In this document: positions 15,860-31,676 of the stretch, piece after piece
How positions within the stretch are numbered: the first letter of the stretch is position 1
Layout: every line of letters begins with the position of its first letter
IMG/VR virus record: IMGVR_UViG_3300010354_000015
Span: 1-34,925 of that record
DNA length: 34,925 nt
Direction: 5' to 3' (one strand)
DNA from: a virus
Program-made: the position numbers and the translations under genes
Notes under the pieces: generated by a model
The model's database searches: none
Seen by the model: the letters and a program-made list of their open reading frames with translations, nothing else
What the model was told of the DNA's origin: nothing

Positions 15860-16323
15860 TTATACGCGAAGCCAATAAATTTGATTTACCTTATTTCATA
15901 GATTTGATACATCGTATTAATAATATGGATGAACTTGGTGATGTTGTTCAAGGTGAATTAGATGATGAATATCTTAACCAAATATTTGCTACTGTGTTAG
16001 CAGGTGCAGGTCTATGTTATATTGCAGAAAGCGATGATCGCATAGGTATGATATTAGGTGTAATCAGTCCTAATATGTGGGCACCAAAATACTTGTTTAT
16101 GCATCAAGTATTGTATTGGGTAGAAGAAGAATACAGAAATACACGCGCAGGTTATATGTTATTTAAAGAATTTGACAAACATTGCCAAAAGTTAGTAGAC
16201 ATGAAACGCATACATCATGTTACATTAAGCGCACCAAAGACATTAATGGATATGGACTTTGAGCGTTTTGATTATGAACTAAGTGAAAAAACATGGATCA
16301 AAAAAGGTATGAGACATGAGTAA
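15856..16323 (+). CDS. GNAT-like acetyltransferase domain protein
   Basis: 155 residues; ATG overlaps the previous stop (ATGA). MIIREANKFDLPYFIDLIH is a typical GNAT start, ILGVISPNMWAPKYLFMHQVLYWVEEEYRNTRAGYMLFKEF (about 74-114) matches strands 4-5 and the helix after the acetyl-CoA loop, with R-N-T-R-A-G-Y standing where the Q/RxxGxG/A loop is expected. The loop is imperfect, so activity is unsure. A GNAT gene between minor tail and tip genes recurs in some phages; it could acylate a tail component, or be a structural derivative. It overlaps the next gene by eight bases. Confidence 0.65.
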   Translation: MIIREANKFDLPYFIDLIHRINNMDELGDVVQGELDDEYLNQIFATVLAGAGLCYIAESDDRIGMILGVISPNMWAPKYLFMHQVLYWVEEEYRNTRAGYMLFKEFDKHCQKLVDMKRIHHVTLSAPKTLMDMDFERFDYELSEKTWIKKGMRHE

Positions 16324-18889
16324 GGTCGTCAAAAAAATTGCTACTGCTGTTGCTGTAGTTGCTGCTGTTGTTTTTACAGGTGGTACAGCATTAATTGCAA
16401 CTATTGGTAAAGCATTAGTTACTGCTGCTGTAAGCATTGGCGTCAGTCGCCTTGTTGCTAAACGCGCAAATACACCAGCCGATGCAGGTGGCGAAGGTGG
16501 CGCAAGAATACAGTTACCTCCTGCAACAGTTAATAAATTGCCTATCATATATGGTACAGCATTTGTAGGTGGTAGCATAACAGATGCAATGTTAAGCACA
16601 GATCAAAAGACAATGTGGTATGTGATTGCATTAGCAGAAGCAAGCGATGACCAAGGTGGTGGCGGTGGTAGTTATACATTTGATACTAATAAATGTTATT
16701 ATGATGGTAAGCAAATACAATTTGGTAGTAATGGTGCAGTTACTGGACTTATAACAAATACAAGCACACCACAAGTTGATACACGCTGTAATGGATTTTT
16801 ATATGTTTATTTGTTTAATAATGGTAGCAGTAGTGGTGTAAACACAGGTGGTCAAACTGCTGCACAAATATTAAGTACAACAAATGGTGTACCAGCAAGT
16901 AAAGCATGGACATCAGCACAAGCAATGACCAATTGCGCATTTGCTATCGTTAAAGTAATTTACAATACAGACGCAGGTACAACTGGCGTTGGTCAATTAA
17001 TGGTTAATATAACAAACAGTTTGACTAAGCCTGGTGATTGTATACTTGATTACATGCTTAATGAACGTTATGGTTGTGGAATACCAATTACTAGTATTGA
17101 TACTGCAAGTTTAACAGCATTAAACACATATAGTGATGAGTTAATTGATTACAAGCCAGTGGGTTGGAATACAGGTGATCCATATAGTCAACAAGCACGT
17201 TATCGTATCAATGGTCCATTAGATACAGGATCAAGTTGCTTAAACAATTTACAATTCTTAGTAGATAGTGCTGATAGTTGGTTACAATATAGTGAATTAA
17301 CTGGTAAATGGAAAGTAGTTATCAACAAGTTATATACTGGATATCCTAATGTTACTGGTTTATTTGCCGTAAACAGTAGTAATTTAGTTGGTGGTATAGA
17401 AGTTAGTCCAATTGATCTAAACGAAACATATAACCAAATTGAAGTTGCATATCCTAATACAAATATTAAAGATCAAACAGATTATTACATCATAGATTTG
17501 TTTGAGGAAGACCCACAGTTATTAAGTCCTAATGAAGCAATTAATCGTCTTAATGTTACATTGCCATTAGTTAACAATGCAGTACAGGCACGTTATCTAG
17601 CAGCAAGACGCATATATCAAAGTCGTGAAGATTTGGTTATAGCATTTAGATTAGATTATAGTGGTATACAAGTAGAAGCAGGTGATGTGATTCGTGTCAC
17701 ACATGAAGTATATGGTTGGACAGATAAATTATTCCGTGTCAATAATGTAGCAGAAACAAAAGATGATACTGGTAATTTGTATGCCGACATACAGGCATTT
17801 GAATATAGTGATCAAATTTATGATGACATTGTAGAAGATTATGTACCAGCATTTAACACAGGTCTAGAAGATCCAAATGTTATTAGTGAACCTGGCGCAC
17901 CAACAATTGCAACATTTACAGATGCAAATGCACTGATTACAGGTTTTGAAATTACAAGTACAAGTCCAGCAAATGGTATTGTATTGTATATGGATTTCAA
18001 TTATGGTAATAGTAATGTTGTTACAGATCATAGATTATATCGTACAGTACAACAATCAAATAGTGCACCATATGCTGCTAATACAAGTGTAACTATACCA
18101 GTCAATGATTTGGCTGCTGGTAATTATTATTGGTCAACAACTGCACGTAATAATACTAGTGGTAAGCGTAGTAATAGTAGTGGTGTATTAAATTGGGCTG
18201 GTGCTAATATACAACCATATAATCCTAATACTAATACTGGTGGTATCATAGGTAATCAAATTTCTAGCAATACAGTTCCATATAGAAGTATTGGTCCTGG
18301 ACTTACTGCTGTAAGTTTATTAGCAGATGGAACATATTATGCTGATCCAATTGATTTTCCTGTTAATGTAACCAGTCGCACAAGTCTAAATCAACCAATT
18401 TATATAATTGGTACAGATCCTGGAAGTAATTATTATTATCCATATTATCAAGCAACAAGTACAACAGCAAATGGATATGATGCCAATAGTATAAGTTCAT
18501 TTAATCCTTATAGTGCTGTAACTTGGCAAAGAGCAGACGGAGATTGGGATTGGTGGGTCGTCAACTGGTTATATGTTAATACTCCTATTGCAGCAGGAGA
18601 ACAAATTACTACAACTTCATATTTACAATTTGTATCTGATATTGATGCAACAATCCAAATTACTGGAGTCTTTACTAGTGTATCATCAAATACAATATAT
18701 GAAGGTAATGATTTATTCTTGAATACAATAAATTTAACAGCAAATCAACCTGTATATTATCGTTATCAAGATGTTGCATATTTTACAGGTACATTAGGTG
18801 GATTAGGAATTATGATGAGAAATATTACTAATGGCGCAAACGTAATTGTTGTTGATAGTTTACTACAACTAAGTAAGGCTAAAAATTAG
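16316..18889 (+). CDS. gpJ-like tail tip / central fibre protein
   Basis: 857 residues. Residues 8-45 form one or two hydrophobic segments (KIATAVAVVAAVVFTGG, then IGKALVTAAVSIGVSRLV), as at the start of many gpJ-like proteins and lambda gpI/J region proteins. The centre (about 200-540) has PGDCILDYMLNERYGCGI and NRLNVTLPLVNNAVQARYLA, resembling the tip-hub (Phage-tail_3/gpJ) family; 540-640 looks like a fibronectin type III domain (ANGIVLYMDFNYGNS, AAGNYYWSTTARNN). The C-terminal part is beta-rich and probably contacts the receptor. Confidence 0.75.
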   Translation: MSKVVKKIATAVAVVAAVVFTGGTALIATIGKALVTAAVSIGVSRLVAKRANTPADAGGEGGARIQLPPATVNKLPIIYGTAFVGGSITDAMLSTDQKTMWYVIALAEASDDQGGGGGSYTFDTNKCYYDGKQIQFGSNGAVTGLITNTSTPQVDTRCNGFLYVYLFNNGSSSGVNTGGQTAAQILSTTNGVPASKAWTSAQAMTNCAFAIVKVIYNTDAGTTGVGQLMVNITNSLTKPGDCILDYMLNERYGCGIPITSIDTASLTALNTYSDELIDYKPVGWNTGDPYSQQARYRINGPLDTGSSCLNNLQFLVDSADSWLQYSELTGKWKVVINKLYTGYPNVTGLFAVNSSNLVGGIEVSPIDLNETYNQIEVAYPNTNIKDQTDYYIIDLFEEDPQLLSPNEAINRLNVTLPLVNNAVQARYLAARRIYQSREDLVIAFRLDYSGIQVEAGDVIRVTHEVYGWTDKLFRVNNVAETKDDTGNLYADIQAFEYSDQIYDDIVEDYVPAFNTGLEDPNVISEPGAPTIATFTDANALITGFEITSTSPANGIVLYMDFNYGNSNVVTDHRLYRTVQQSNSAPYAANTSVTIPVNDLAAGNYYWSTTARNNTSGKRSNSSGVLNWAGANIQPYNPNTNTGGIIGNQISSNTVPYRSIGPGLTAVSLLADGTYYADPIDFPVNVTSRTSLNQPIYIIGTDPGSNYYYPYYQATSTTANGYDANSISSFNPYSAVTWQRADGDWDWWVVNWLYVNTPIAAGEQITTTSYLQFVSDIDATIQITGVFTSVSSNTIYEGNDLFLNTINLTANQPVYYRYQDVAYFTGTLGGLGIMMRNITNGANVIVVDSLLQLSKAKN

Positions 18890-18891
18890 TT

Positions 18892-19092
18892 ATGACTAGA
18901 ATAGTAGAATTAAAATTTGAAAATAAATTATCATTTATTGATAATGCACCATTACAGGAATTTATTGATTTTGCTAAAAATTACAATATTTTTCAAAATA
19001 GCAATAATAAAGTTTATCAAATACTTTGTGACAAAATTAAAAAACGATTAGATCGTGAAGGTCTGTCTTATGAAACAGTACGACCCGACTAA
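18892..19092 (+). CDS. Hypothetical protein, 66 aa
   Basis: A short frame two bases after the tip protein gene, with AAGG upstream. The product MTRIVELKFENKLSFIDNAP... is helical with a lysine-rich C-terminus and has none of the Thr/Asn/Gly bias of the fibre proteins around it. It may be a tail assembly chaperone rather than a virion part, but nothing fixes the function. Confidence 0.65.
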   Translation: MTRIVELKFENKLSFIDNAPLQEFIDFAKNYNIFQNSNNKVYQILCDKIKKRLDREGLSYETVRPD

Positions 19093-19115
19093 ATAATATA
19101 TAGGAATTTACTAAA

Positions 19116-19619
19116 ATGAGTTTATTATTAAACGGCGCAAAAACAATGACAATAGCAGGCACAGAAATGCAGTGCCTCGAAATTTATACGGGTGAAGCGT
19201 ATACTTTCCCATTAACATTTACAGATGCTAATGGTAATCCTGCAAACTGTCAATTACCAGCAAACTGGAATATTGCTGCTAGTGCCAAATATTATACATT
19301 GACTGATGTAACATATAGTGATGCTGATCCTAATCAAGTTATATTAGGTAATTTGACATTAGATGTCAGTCAACCAAATCCAGCAAATTATACATTACAA
19401 ACTGCATTTAGCAATCGTGCTAATGGTACAGCATATTTGTATCTAGGTAGTGATATTACTGGTAATGGTAGTAGCACACCTACAGTAGCATTAGCAAATA
19501 ATACTGCTAATAGTACACTATTTTTGGTTACATTAACTGTAACAAGACAAAGTAGTGCAAATGCAAGTTTAAACAATGTCAATCGTGAACCAATTGGATT
19601 TATTGTAAGGTATCAATAA
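19116..19619 (+). CDS. Beta-rich structural protein of the tail fibre region
   Basis: 167 residues, preceded by AGGAATTTACTAAA, almost the same leader as the connector gene at 9171. The sequence is Thr/Asn/Ala-rich with alternating hydrophobics (EAYTFPLTFTDANGNPANCQ, TLFLVTLTVTRQSS) typical of an Ig-like or BppU-like baseplate or fibre-anchoring domain. No specific family is recognised. The stop is two bases before the fibre gene. Confidence 0.6.
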   Translation: MSLLLNGAKTMTIAGTEMQCLEIYTGEAYTFPLTFTDANGNPANCQLPANWNIAASAKYYTLTDVTYSDADPNQVILGNLTLDVSQPNPANYTLQTAFSNRANGTAYLYLGSDITGNGSSTPTVALANNTANSTLFLVTLTVTRQSSANASLNNVNREPIGFIVRYQ

Positions 19620-19621
19620 TA

Positions 19622-22108
19622 ATGTCAGAAATTAATGCTAATTTCGTTGTAACGCAAACACCATTAACAGTAACTACAGAAAGTAGCAATATTACTGTTG
19701 ATACTGATCCAATAAATCTTAATGTATTTGCATTAGGTTTTACTGCTGCTGGTGGTCAACCAGGTAATTTGCAATATAATGATAATGGTGGATTAGGTGG
19801 CGCAGCAAATACAATAGTCAGTGCGGGTAATGTACGCTTTACTAACATTAGTAATCTTAAAATTGCCAATGGTAGTAATGGATATTTCTTACAAACAGAT
19901 GGTACTGGTAACTTAACATGGGCACCAGGTACTGTAACTGCTAATGGCAATGGTACACCAGTAGGTGCTAATACACAAATACAAGTTACTGATGGCTCAG
20001 GCAATTTCGTAAGTGCGCCAGGATTTACATTTGATAATAATACAAATGTTTTTACAACACCTGGTAATGCAGTAATTAATGGTAATGTAAATGCTACAGG
20101 AAATGTTACTGCTAGTTATTTTATAGGTAATGGTAGTCAATTAACTGGCATTTCTGGTAATGTTGCAGTAACTAATGCCAATTCAACTAGCAATACAACT
20201 TATTATCCTGTATTCGTATCAGGTATAGGCAATGTAGAACCACAAATAGATAATTTTGGTAATGTATTAGCCTTTATTCCTGATAGCGGTACACTTAATA
20301 CAAATATTTTAGATATTTCTACAATTAAAAATAGCAATGGTAATATTAATATTAGCAATAATGTTGTAGTAAATGCTAATACAAGTGCAAATTATTTTAT
20401 AGGTAATGGTAGTACCTTAACTGATATTACAGGTGCTAATGTTACTGGTACTGTAGCAAATGCAAATTATGCTGCAAATTCAGGTAATGCTAACGTAGCC
20501 AATTCAGCAACAACTGCAGGTACAGTAACAACAAACTCACAGCCAAACATAACTAGCGTAGGCACATTATCTAATCTTGATGTTACAGGTAATATTACAG
20601 CAGGTAATGTTACTGGTGCTAATTTAATGTCAGCCAATTATTTGGCAGGCACACTAACAACAAATGCGCAACCAAATATAACTAGTGTTGGTTCATTATC
20701 AAATTTAACTGTTACTGGTAACATATCAGCCGGTAATGCCAATTTAGGTAATTTAGTAACAGCAAATTATTTTAGTGGCGATGGTGCCAATATTAGTAAT
20801 GTACGTAGTATAGCAAATGGTATATCTAGTATTACTATACCTACTGCTAATGGTAATATACAGGTAAATCCTGGCGGTATCACAAATCTTGTTACATTTA
20901 GTAATATTGGTATGAGATTGTTTACCAATGAAATTGCATTAGGAGCAAGTACTGCTACCGCTGATAGAACAGTTGCTATTGGATATAATGCTTTAGGTAA
21001 TAATCCATCAATGTTGGGAGTTGGTATTGGTGCTAATACTGGTAAAACAAATCAAGGCACAGGCGCCGCAGCATTTGGCGCTTATGCGCAAGAAACCAAT
21101 GCTGGAGCATATACAGTTGCAGTTGGTTATCAAGCAGGTCAAGGATATTTAGGTAGTGGTCAAGGTGCTAATGCAGTTGCAGTAGGTTATAATTCAGGCT
21201 ATAATAATCAGGGTGCAAATGCTGTTGCTGTAGGTAGTGAAGCAGGATCATTAAATCAAGGTGTTAATAGTATTGCTGTAGGTAAATTGGCAGGATATAG
21301 TAATTTAACGAGCAATAGTATAGCGATAGGACATAAAGCAGGGTATGGTGCAAATGCTATACCTAATAATACAATTTACCTAAATGCTACTGGTGCTAAC
21401 ATGGATGGATCTTCAACATTTGATCCTCCATCAGCAAATGCTTTTTATGTTAAACCATTGCGTTTTAATGGATATTATTATGTTTTAGGTTATAATGATC
21501 AAAGTGGTGAAATAAGTTATTATAATACTGCTACCACATTTGATATTGGAACATCTAATATAACCACAGCAAATATTACCAATTTAACAGTAGGTAGTTC
21601 TTTTACAACATCTGGTAACATTACAAGTAATAACCTAGTTGTAAACAATTTTGCTAATGTCAGTGGTAATTTACGTAGCAATAATTTAACAGTCAATAAC
21701 TTTGCTAATGTCAGTGGTAATATAAATGGTAACAATATTAGCATAACAAATAATTTGTCTGTTGCTAATGCTAATGTAAGCAATATTTCATTGACCAAAT
21801 ATCAAGAAACAGTCGTTGCAGGTGGTAATGCTAATGGTACAATTACACCAAATGCTAGTGCAGGTACAATTTATAATTATACATTAACTGGTAATATTAC
21901 ATTAAACACATTAGCCAATGCTGTTGCTGGTACAAGCATGACACTCATTTTAACACAAGATGCAGTGGGTAATCGTTTATTATCTAGTACTATGAAATTT
22001 GCTGGCAATTCACGAGCATTAAGTACAACAGCAAATACTACCGATATCATTTCTGTATTTTATGATGGATCAACTTATTACGCAGCATTAAGTAAAGGAT
22101 ATTTGTAA
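19622..22108 (+). CDS. Large tail fibre with YadA-like head repeats
   Basis: 828 residues. Repeated modules of the form N-V-T-A-S-Y-F-I-G-N-G-S-Q-L-T-G-I (about 155-175, 250-270, 375-395) build an elongated trimeric beta shaft. Residues about 440-580 hold runs such as AVAVGYNSGYNNQGANAVAV and SIAIGHKAGYGANAI, the 14-16-residue left-handed roll repeats of YadA/Hia trimeric adhesin heads. The C-terminal 120 residues (TPNASAGTIYNYTLTGNITL) resemble a fibre tip. Asn, Thr, Ala and Gly dominate. It probably binds the host surface. The stop overlaps the next ATG by one base. Confidence 0.75.
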   Translation: MSEINANFVVTQTPLTVTTESSNITVDTDPINLNVFALGFTAAGGQPGNLQYNDNGGLGGAANTIVSAGNVRFTNISNLKIANGSNGYFLQTDGTGNLTWAPGTVTANGNGTPVGANTQIQVTDGSGNFVSAPGFTFDNNTNVFTTPGNAVINGNVNATGNVTASYFIGNGSQLTGISGNVAVTNANSTSNTTYYPVFVSGIGNVEPQIDNFGNVLAFIPDSGTLNTNILDISTIKNSNGNINISNNVVVNANTSANYFIGNGSTLTDITGANVTGTVANANYAANSGNANVANSATTAGTVTTNSQPNITSVGTLSNLDVTGNITAGNVTGANLMSANYLAGTLTTNAQPNITSVGSLSNLTVTGNISAGNANLGNLVTANYFSGDGANISNVRSIANGISSITIPTANGNIQVNPGGITNLVTFSNIGMRLFTNEIALGASTATADRTVAIGYNALGNNPSMLGVGIGANTGKTNQGTGAAAFGAYAQETNAGAYTVAVGYQAGQGYLGSGQGANAVAVGYNSGYNNQGANAVAVGSEAGSLNQGVNSIAVGKLAGYSNLTSNSIAIGHKAGYGANAIPNNTIYLNATGANMDGSSTFDPPSANAFYVKPLRFNGYYYVLGYNDQSGEISYYNTATTFDIGTSNITTANITNLTVGSSFTTSGNITSNNLVVNNFANVSGNLRSNNLTVNNFANVSGNINGNNISITNNLSVANANVSNISLTKYQETVVAGGNANGTITPNASAGTIYNYTLTGNITLNTLANAVAGTSMTLILTQDAVGNRLLSSTMKFAGNSRALSTTANTTDIISVFYDGSTYYAALSKGYL

Positions 22109-22884
22109 TGTTTGCTAGCCGTATAGGATTTTTTGGGCCAATCAATCCTACTTTTGGTAATAGTAGTTTGTATACTACACCTACTAATATCAATCGTTAT
22201 TTAACAATAACTCCACAAACTGGTTTAATTGATATAAAAAATAGTAGTGGCTTTACTGTAGAATATTGGATTTATCCCACTACATTTACGGTGGCTGGTC
22301 CCGGCAATCCTGGTCCAGGAAATAAAAATGGTGTAGGTGCTACCTTTTGGTCTTTTGGGCCTTTAAATGATGGTGGTAATATAAGTCGTTTACAATTATA
22401 TTATTATGATTTTGTCAATTCTGCTGCTAGATCAATTTCTACAAATAATAATGCTTTAAGTACAAATACATGGCAAAATATAAGTATGGTAACTACTACT
22501 ACTAGTGGAAATACTACATTTACATTGTATATAAATGGTGTTAGGCAGCAAATAGCATTATCTAATGTAGGCACATATGGTAATACAGTAACAATAGATA
22601 GTACTACTATAAGTTCCAACACAAGTTATCCTTTTTTAATGGGTAAAGGAGATGGTTTTTTAGTTGGTTATGTCGATGAAATTCGTGTAAGCAACATTAA
22701 CAGATATAGTGGATCATCATATACAGTTGCCAATCAACCATTTACAGATGATGCTAATACACAATTATTGATACATTGTGATGGTACAAGTGGATCAACA
22801 AGTTTTACAGACAGCAGTAGTTTTAATTACACAATAACTAATAATAGTAATTTAGTCACTATAAGTAACCAGGTGGTACTATAA
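22108..22884 (+). CDS. LamG/concanavalin A-like adhesion protein
   Basis: 258 residues, AAAGGA upstream. FTVEYWIYPTTF (49-60) followed by WQNISMVTTTT, FTLYINGVRQQI and GYVDEIRVSNINRYSGSSY is the laminin G_3 fold pattern (sheet strands ending in a V-D-E-I-R-V-S strand), and PFTDDANTQLLIHCDGT is the usual C-terminal continuation. Such domains bind glycans. Placed among fibre genes it is probably a receptor-binding or decoration protein. It ends in tandem TAA codons. Confidence 0.85.
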   Translation: MFASRIGFFGPINPTFGNSSLYTTPTNINRYLTITPQTGLIDIKNSSGFTVEYWIYPTTFTVAGPGNPGPGNKNGVGATFWSFGPLNDGGNISRLQLYYYDFVNSAARSISTNNNALSTNTWQNISMVTTTTSGNTTFTLYINGVRQQIALSNVGTYGNTVTIDSTTISSNTSYPFLMGKGDGFLVGYVDEIRVSNINRYSGSSYTVANQPFTDDANTQLLIHCDGTSGSTSFTDSSSFNYTITNNSNLVTISNQVVL

Positions 22885-22949
22885 TAAATAATAATTATTA
22901 CCCAATAACTGCGAGATAGCATGGTTGGGTCAACAGCGAGGCAGCGAAG
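22885..22949. other. 65-base gap in the fibre cluster with palindrome and small stem
   Basis: Elsewhere in this cluster genes touch; here there is a 12-base palindrome TAATAATTATTA (22889-22900) followed by ACCCAA (22900-22905) that can pair with TTGGGT (22925-22930). No good promoter or T-run is visible. It may be a weak transcription or processing signal. Confidence 0.4.
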
Positions 22950-29949
<7,000 letters not shown>

Positions 29950-29950
<1 letters not shown>

Positions 29951-30162
29951 TGGAACAGGTACTAGCATACATTAAAGGATTAAGTCCTACACTTGGATTA
30001 GTTGTTAATGTATTGGTTATCGCTATTGTATTCTTAACTAGTTTTACATTATTGGCTGGTATGTGGATTGGATTCTGTATAGCAAGAAAGCGTATGAATC
30101 AAATTGCTGAAATAGAATTCTTTCCACCTAAAATAGTGTTTAAGGAAAAAATAAAAGTATAA
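29950..30162 (+). CDS. Small single-span membrane protein, 70 aa
   Basis: The ATG shares one base with the fibre stop. Residues about 13-45 (TLGLVVNVLVIAIVFLTSFT and on) form one long hydrophobic helix, followed by a basic cluster (ARKRMNQ) and a charged C-terminus, a layout predicting N-out/C-in. As the last gene of the late operon and the clearest membrane protein in the genome it is the best holin or pinholin candidate, but no endolysin is next to it, so this is only inference. Confidence 0.65.
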
Positions 30163-30169
30163 ATACAGT

Positions 30170-30264
30170 TGTAGAAGGATGTTGATGTTGTAATATTTGA
30201 CAATCTAAAAATCCTATTAATCTGATACGCCATATCAGAAAATCCGTTAAGACATCCTTCTACA
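30170..30264 (+). ncRNA. Candidate structured RNA at the 3' end of the late operon
   Basis: TGTAGAAGGATGT (30170-30182) pairs perfectly over 13 bases with 30252-30264 and encloses a second perfect stem TCTGATA (30221-30227) with TATCAGA (30233-30239) around a CGCCA loop. There is no open frame. It lies between the last gene and the terminator, where processed 3'-UTR small RNAs are found. The strand is assumed from the operon. Confidence 0.5.
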
Positions 30265-30287
30265 CTTGTAAGAAAATAACTTTGTGT

Positions 30288-30317
30288 GTCCCAGTTAGAA
30301 ATAATTGGGACTTTTTT
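30288..30317 (+). terminator. Intrinsic terminator of the late operon
   Basis: GTCCCAGTT (30288-30296) pairs with AATTGGGAC (30303-30311), nine pairs with one G-U, six-base loop, then six T (30312-30317). It ends the run of genes that starts at 34163 and crosses the window join. Confidence 0.92.
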
Positions 30318-30321
30318 ATAA

Positions 30322-30400
30322 CTAATGCCGCCCTACCTTCTGGTGTAAGGTTTGTCGCACAGCGATGGCAATATTAGGATCAAGACATTTCCGGAGTGTC
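30322..30400. ncRNA. Possible three-way-junction RNA plus hairpin
   Basis: CTAAT-GCC (30322-30329) can pair with GGC (30367-30369) and ATTAG (30373-30377), enclosing two hairpins: ACCTT/AAGGT (30335-30339, 30347-30351) and GTCGC/GCGAT (30354-30358, 30362-30366). A further stem GACATT/AGTGTC (30384-30389, 30395-30400) follows. It lies beyond the terminator and before the end of the leftward methyltransferase gene, so it could be the 3' UTR of the leftward transcript. The stems are short; confidence is limited. Confidence 0.35.
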
Positions 30401-30414
30401 AGCGATAAACCAGA

Positions 30415-31131
30415 TTAATAATTTGTGGAAATATTCAAACTATTCTGTATCTCGAAATTAAAAAAAGTATTTTCCCAAAATTTATATTGTTTATGTTGTT
30501 TACCAAATATTGTAAAACAATCATTAGTAATATTTTGTAACCAAGTTAATGTTTCTTGAGTATGGGTATAACAATTATTTTGCTGTATTAATTGTTTTAT
30601 AATTTCATAATCAACATTAGGTGCTCTACCATTAGGATTAGGTTCGTTTATATGTTTGTTCATATTACTATGATGTATAAAGGCATATCCATTTGATGAT
30701 AATACTCTAGCACATTCCTTTATATAGGATTCCATACCATCTAATCCCACATGAACTAAACTATCCATACTAAAAATAAAATCAATAGAATTTTCTTTGA
30801 TATTTTTTAATATTTTGCCATCATTTAAAATAAAATTAGCATTTTTATTAAAATAAAATCGTTGTTGACAAGTTTTTATAGCATCTTCTGAAATATCAAT
30901 ACCATAATATGTATTACAGTTATTTAATAAAAATCGTGTCCATCTACCCCAACCAGGAGCAATTTCTAATATTGTGTGTGATGGTAAAAACTTTTTAATT
31001 CTTGGTAATATAGTAATATACCATTGGTATTCACTGTTACCCCATTGATTAGACCAACCTTCTCCTTGTTCAGGAATAAATGCTTCTTCATTCCAAAGTT
31101 TTTTATTCCATTCAACTGAATGTTTTAACAT
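30415..31131 (-). CDS. Class I SAM-dependent methyltransferase
   Basis: 238 residues. Motif I is ILEIAPGWGRW (54-64), motif II YYGIDIS (75-81), followed by NDGK, FIFSMDSLVHVG and ECARVLSSNGYAFIHHS, the usual order in Methyltransf_11/25 proteins. Small-molecule or sugar methylation is typical of this class; the target is unknown. The gene runs against the late operon, is visibly more AT-rich than the structural genes and lacks a clear ribosome-binding site, all in keeping with an acquired accessory gene (moron). It follows the 69-residue gene on the same strand. Confidence 0.85.
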   Translation of the reverse strand: MLKHSVEWNKKLWNEEAFIPEQGEGWSNQWGNSEYQWYITILPRIKKFLPSHTILEIAPGWGRWTRFLLNNCNTYYGIDISEDAIKTCQQRFYFNKNANFILNDGKILKNIKENSIDFIFSMDSLVHVGLDGMESYIKECARVLSSNGYAFIHHSNMNKHINEPNPNGRAPNVDYEIIKQLIQQNNCYTHTQETLTWLQNITNDCFTIFGKQHKQYKFWENTFFNFEIQNSLNISTNY

Positions 31132-31164
31132 ATATCTAATTATGTTTTATTATTAATAAAAAAT

Positions 31165-31374
31165 TTATTTTAATTCATATGCTACAGTAAGGTTCTGTAG
31201 ATTTTTATGAAATTCTGGGTCAACCATACTATAATTCAATAATTTTAAAAAGAAACCGTAATGCTGCACAAAGTTAATATATTCATGTGAATCAAATAGT
31301 AATGCAGTATGTTCTGGAAATTTTTTTATTTCACATTTATATGCCAATTGTAACATATCTTCTGGATTAATCAT
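31165..31374 (-). CDS. Hypothetical protein, 69 aa
   Basis: The first gene of the leftward pair, starting MINPEDMLQLAYKCEIKKFP, with a probable helical core (INFVQHYGFFLKLLNYSM). No family recognised. There is no strong ribosome-binding site. The structured region 31387-31660 would be its 5' leader if transcription starts at the leftward promoter at 31677-31704. A 33-base AT-rich gap separates it from the methyltransferase gene. Confidence 0.6.
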   Translation of the reverse strand: MINPEDMLQLAYKCEIKKFPEHTALLFDSHEYINFVQHYGFFLKLLNYSMVDPEFHKNLQNLTVAYELK

Positions 31375-31386
31375 ATTACTACTTAT

Positions 31387-31660
31387 GCCCCGACTTCAGG
31401 GCTTGCTCGGGACCACACAAGAAAAAACTAATGGTGGGGTAGTCCATTAGAACCCTTGCCCTGCTTGCCGAGAAGCATCAATATTATTTAATTAAGATAT
31501 CCCGATTTGGGCGCATTCGGGATCGATGTTATGAGCGTTTGCGTTAGGTGCTCACCCACCACATGATGTCAAAAGTTCTACCGTACTGTGCGCCTACGGT
31601 AGCAGAGGTTCCAAAGGGCTTATATAGGATTTATAGTATGAACACAAAAAGTTATAAGCC
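31387..31660. ncRNA. Densely structured non-coding region (leader RNA candidate)
   Basis: Within the gene-free stretch 31375-31900. Stems: CAGGGC (31397-31402) with GCCCTG (31458-31463) and CTCGG (31406-31410) with CCGAG (31468-31472), which cross as a pseudoknot; CTAATGG/CCATTAG (31428-31434, 31444-31450); ATCCCGA/TCGGGAT (31499-31505, 31517-31523); TGAGC/GCTCA (31532-31536, 31550-31554); CTACCGTA/TACGGTAG (31578-31585, 31595-31602); GGCTTATA/TATAAGCC (31617-31624, 31653-31660). It is GC-richer than its surroundings. A leftward promoter lies just to its right, so a minus-strand 5' leader or RNA is my preferred reading. No known riboswitch recognised. Confidence 0.6.
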
Positions 31661-31676
31661 TCGATACACAATATTA

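Noticed and set aside
30327-30369. GCCGCC followed by a GGTGTAAG loop, faintly like twister-sister ribozymes
   Set aside because: Loop sequence and helix order do not match; the likeness is a few bases only.
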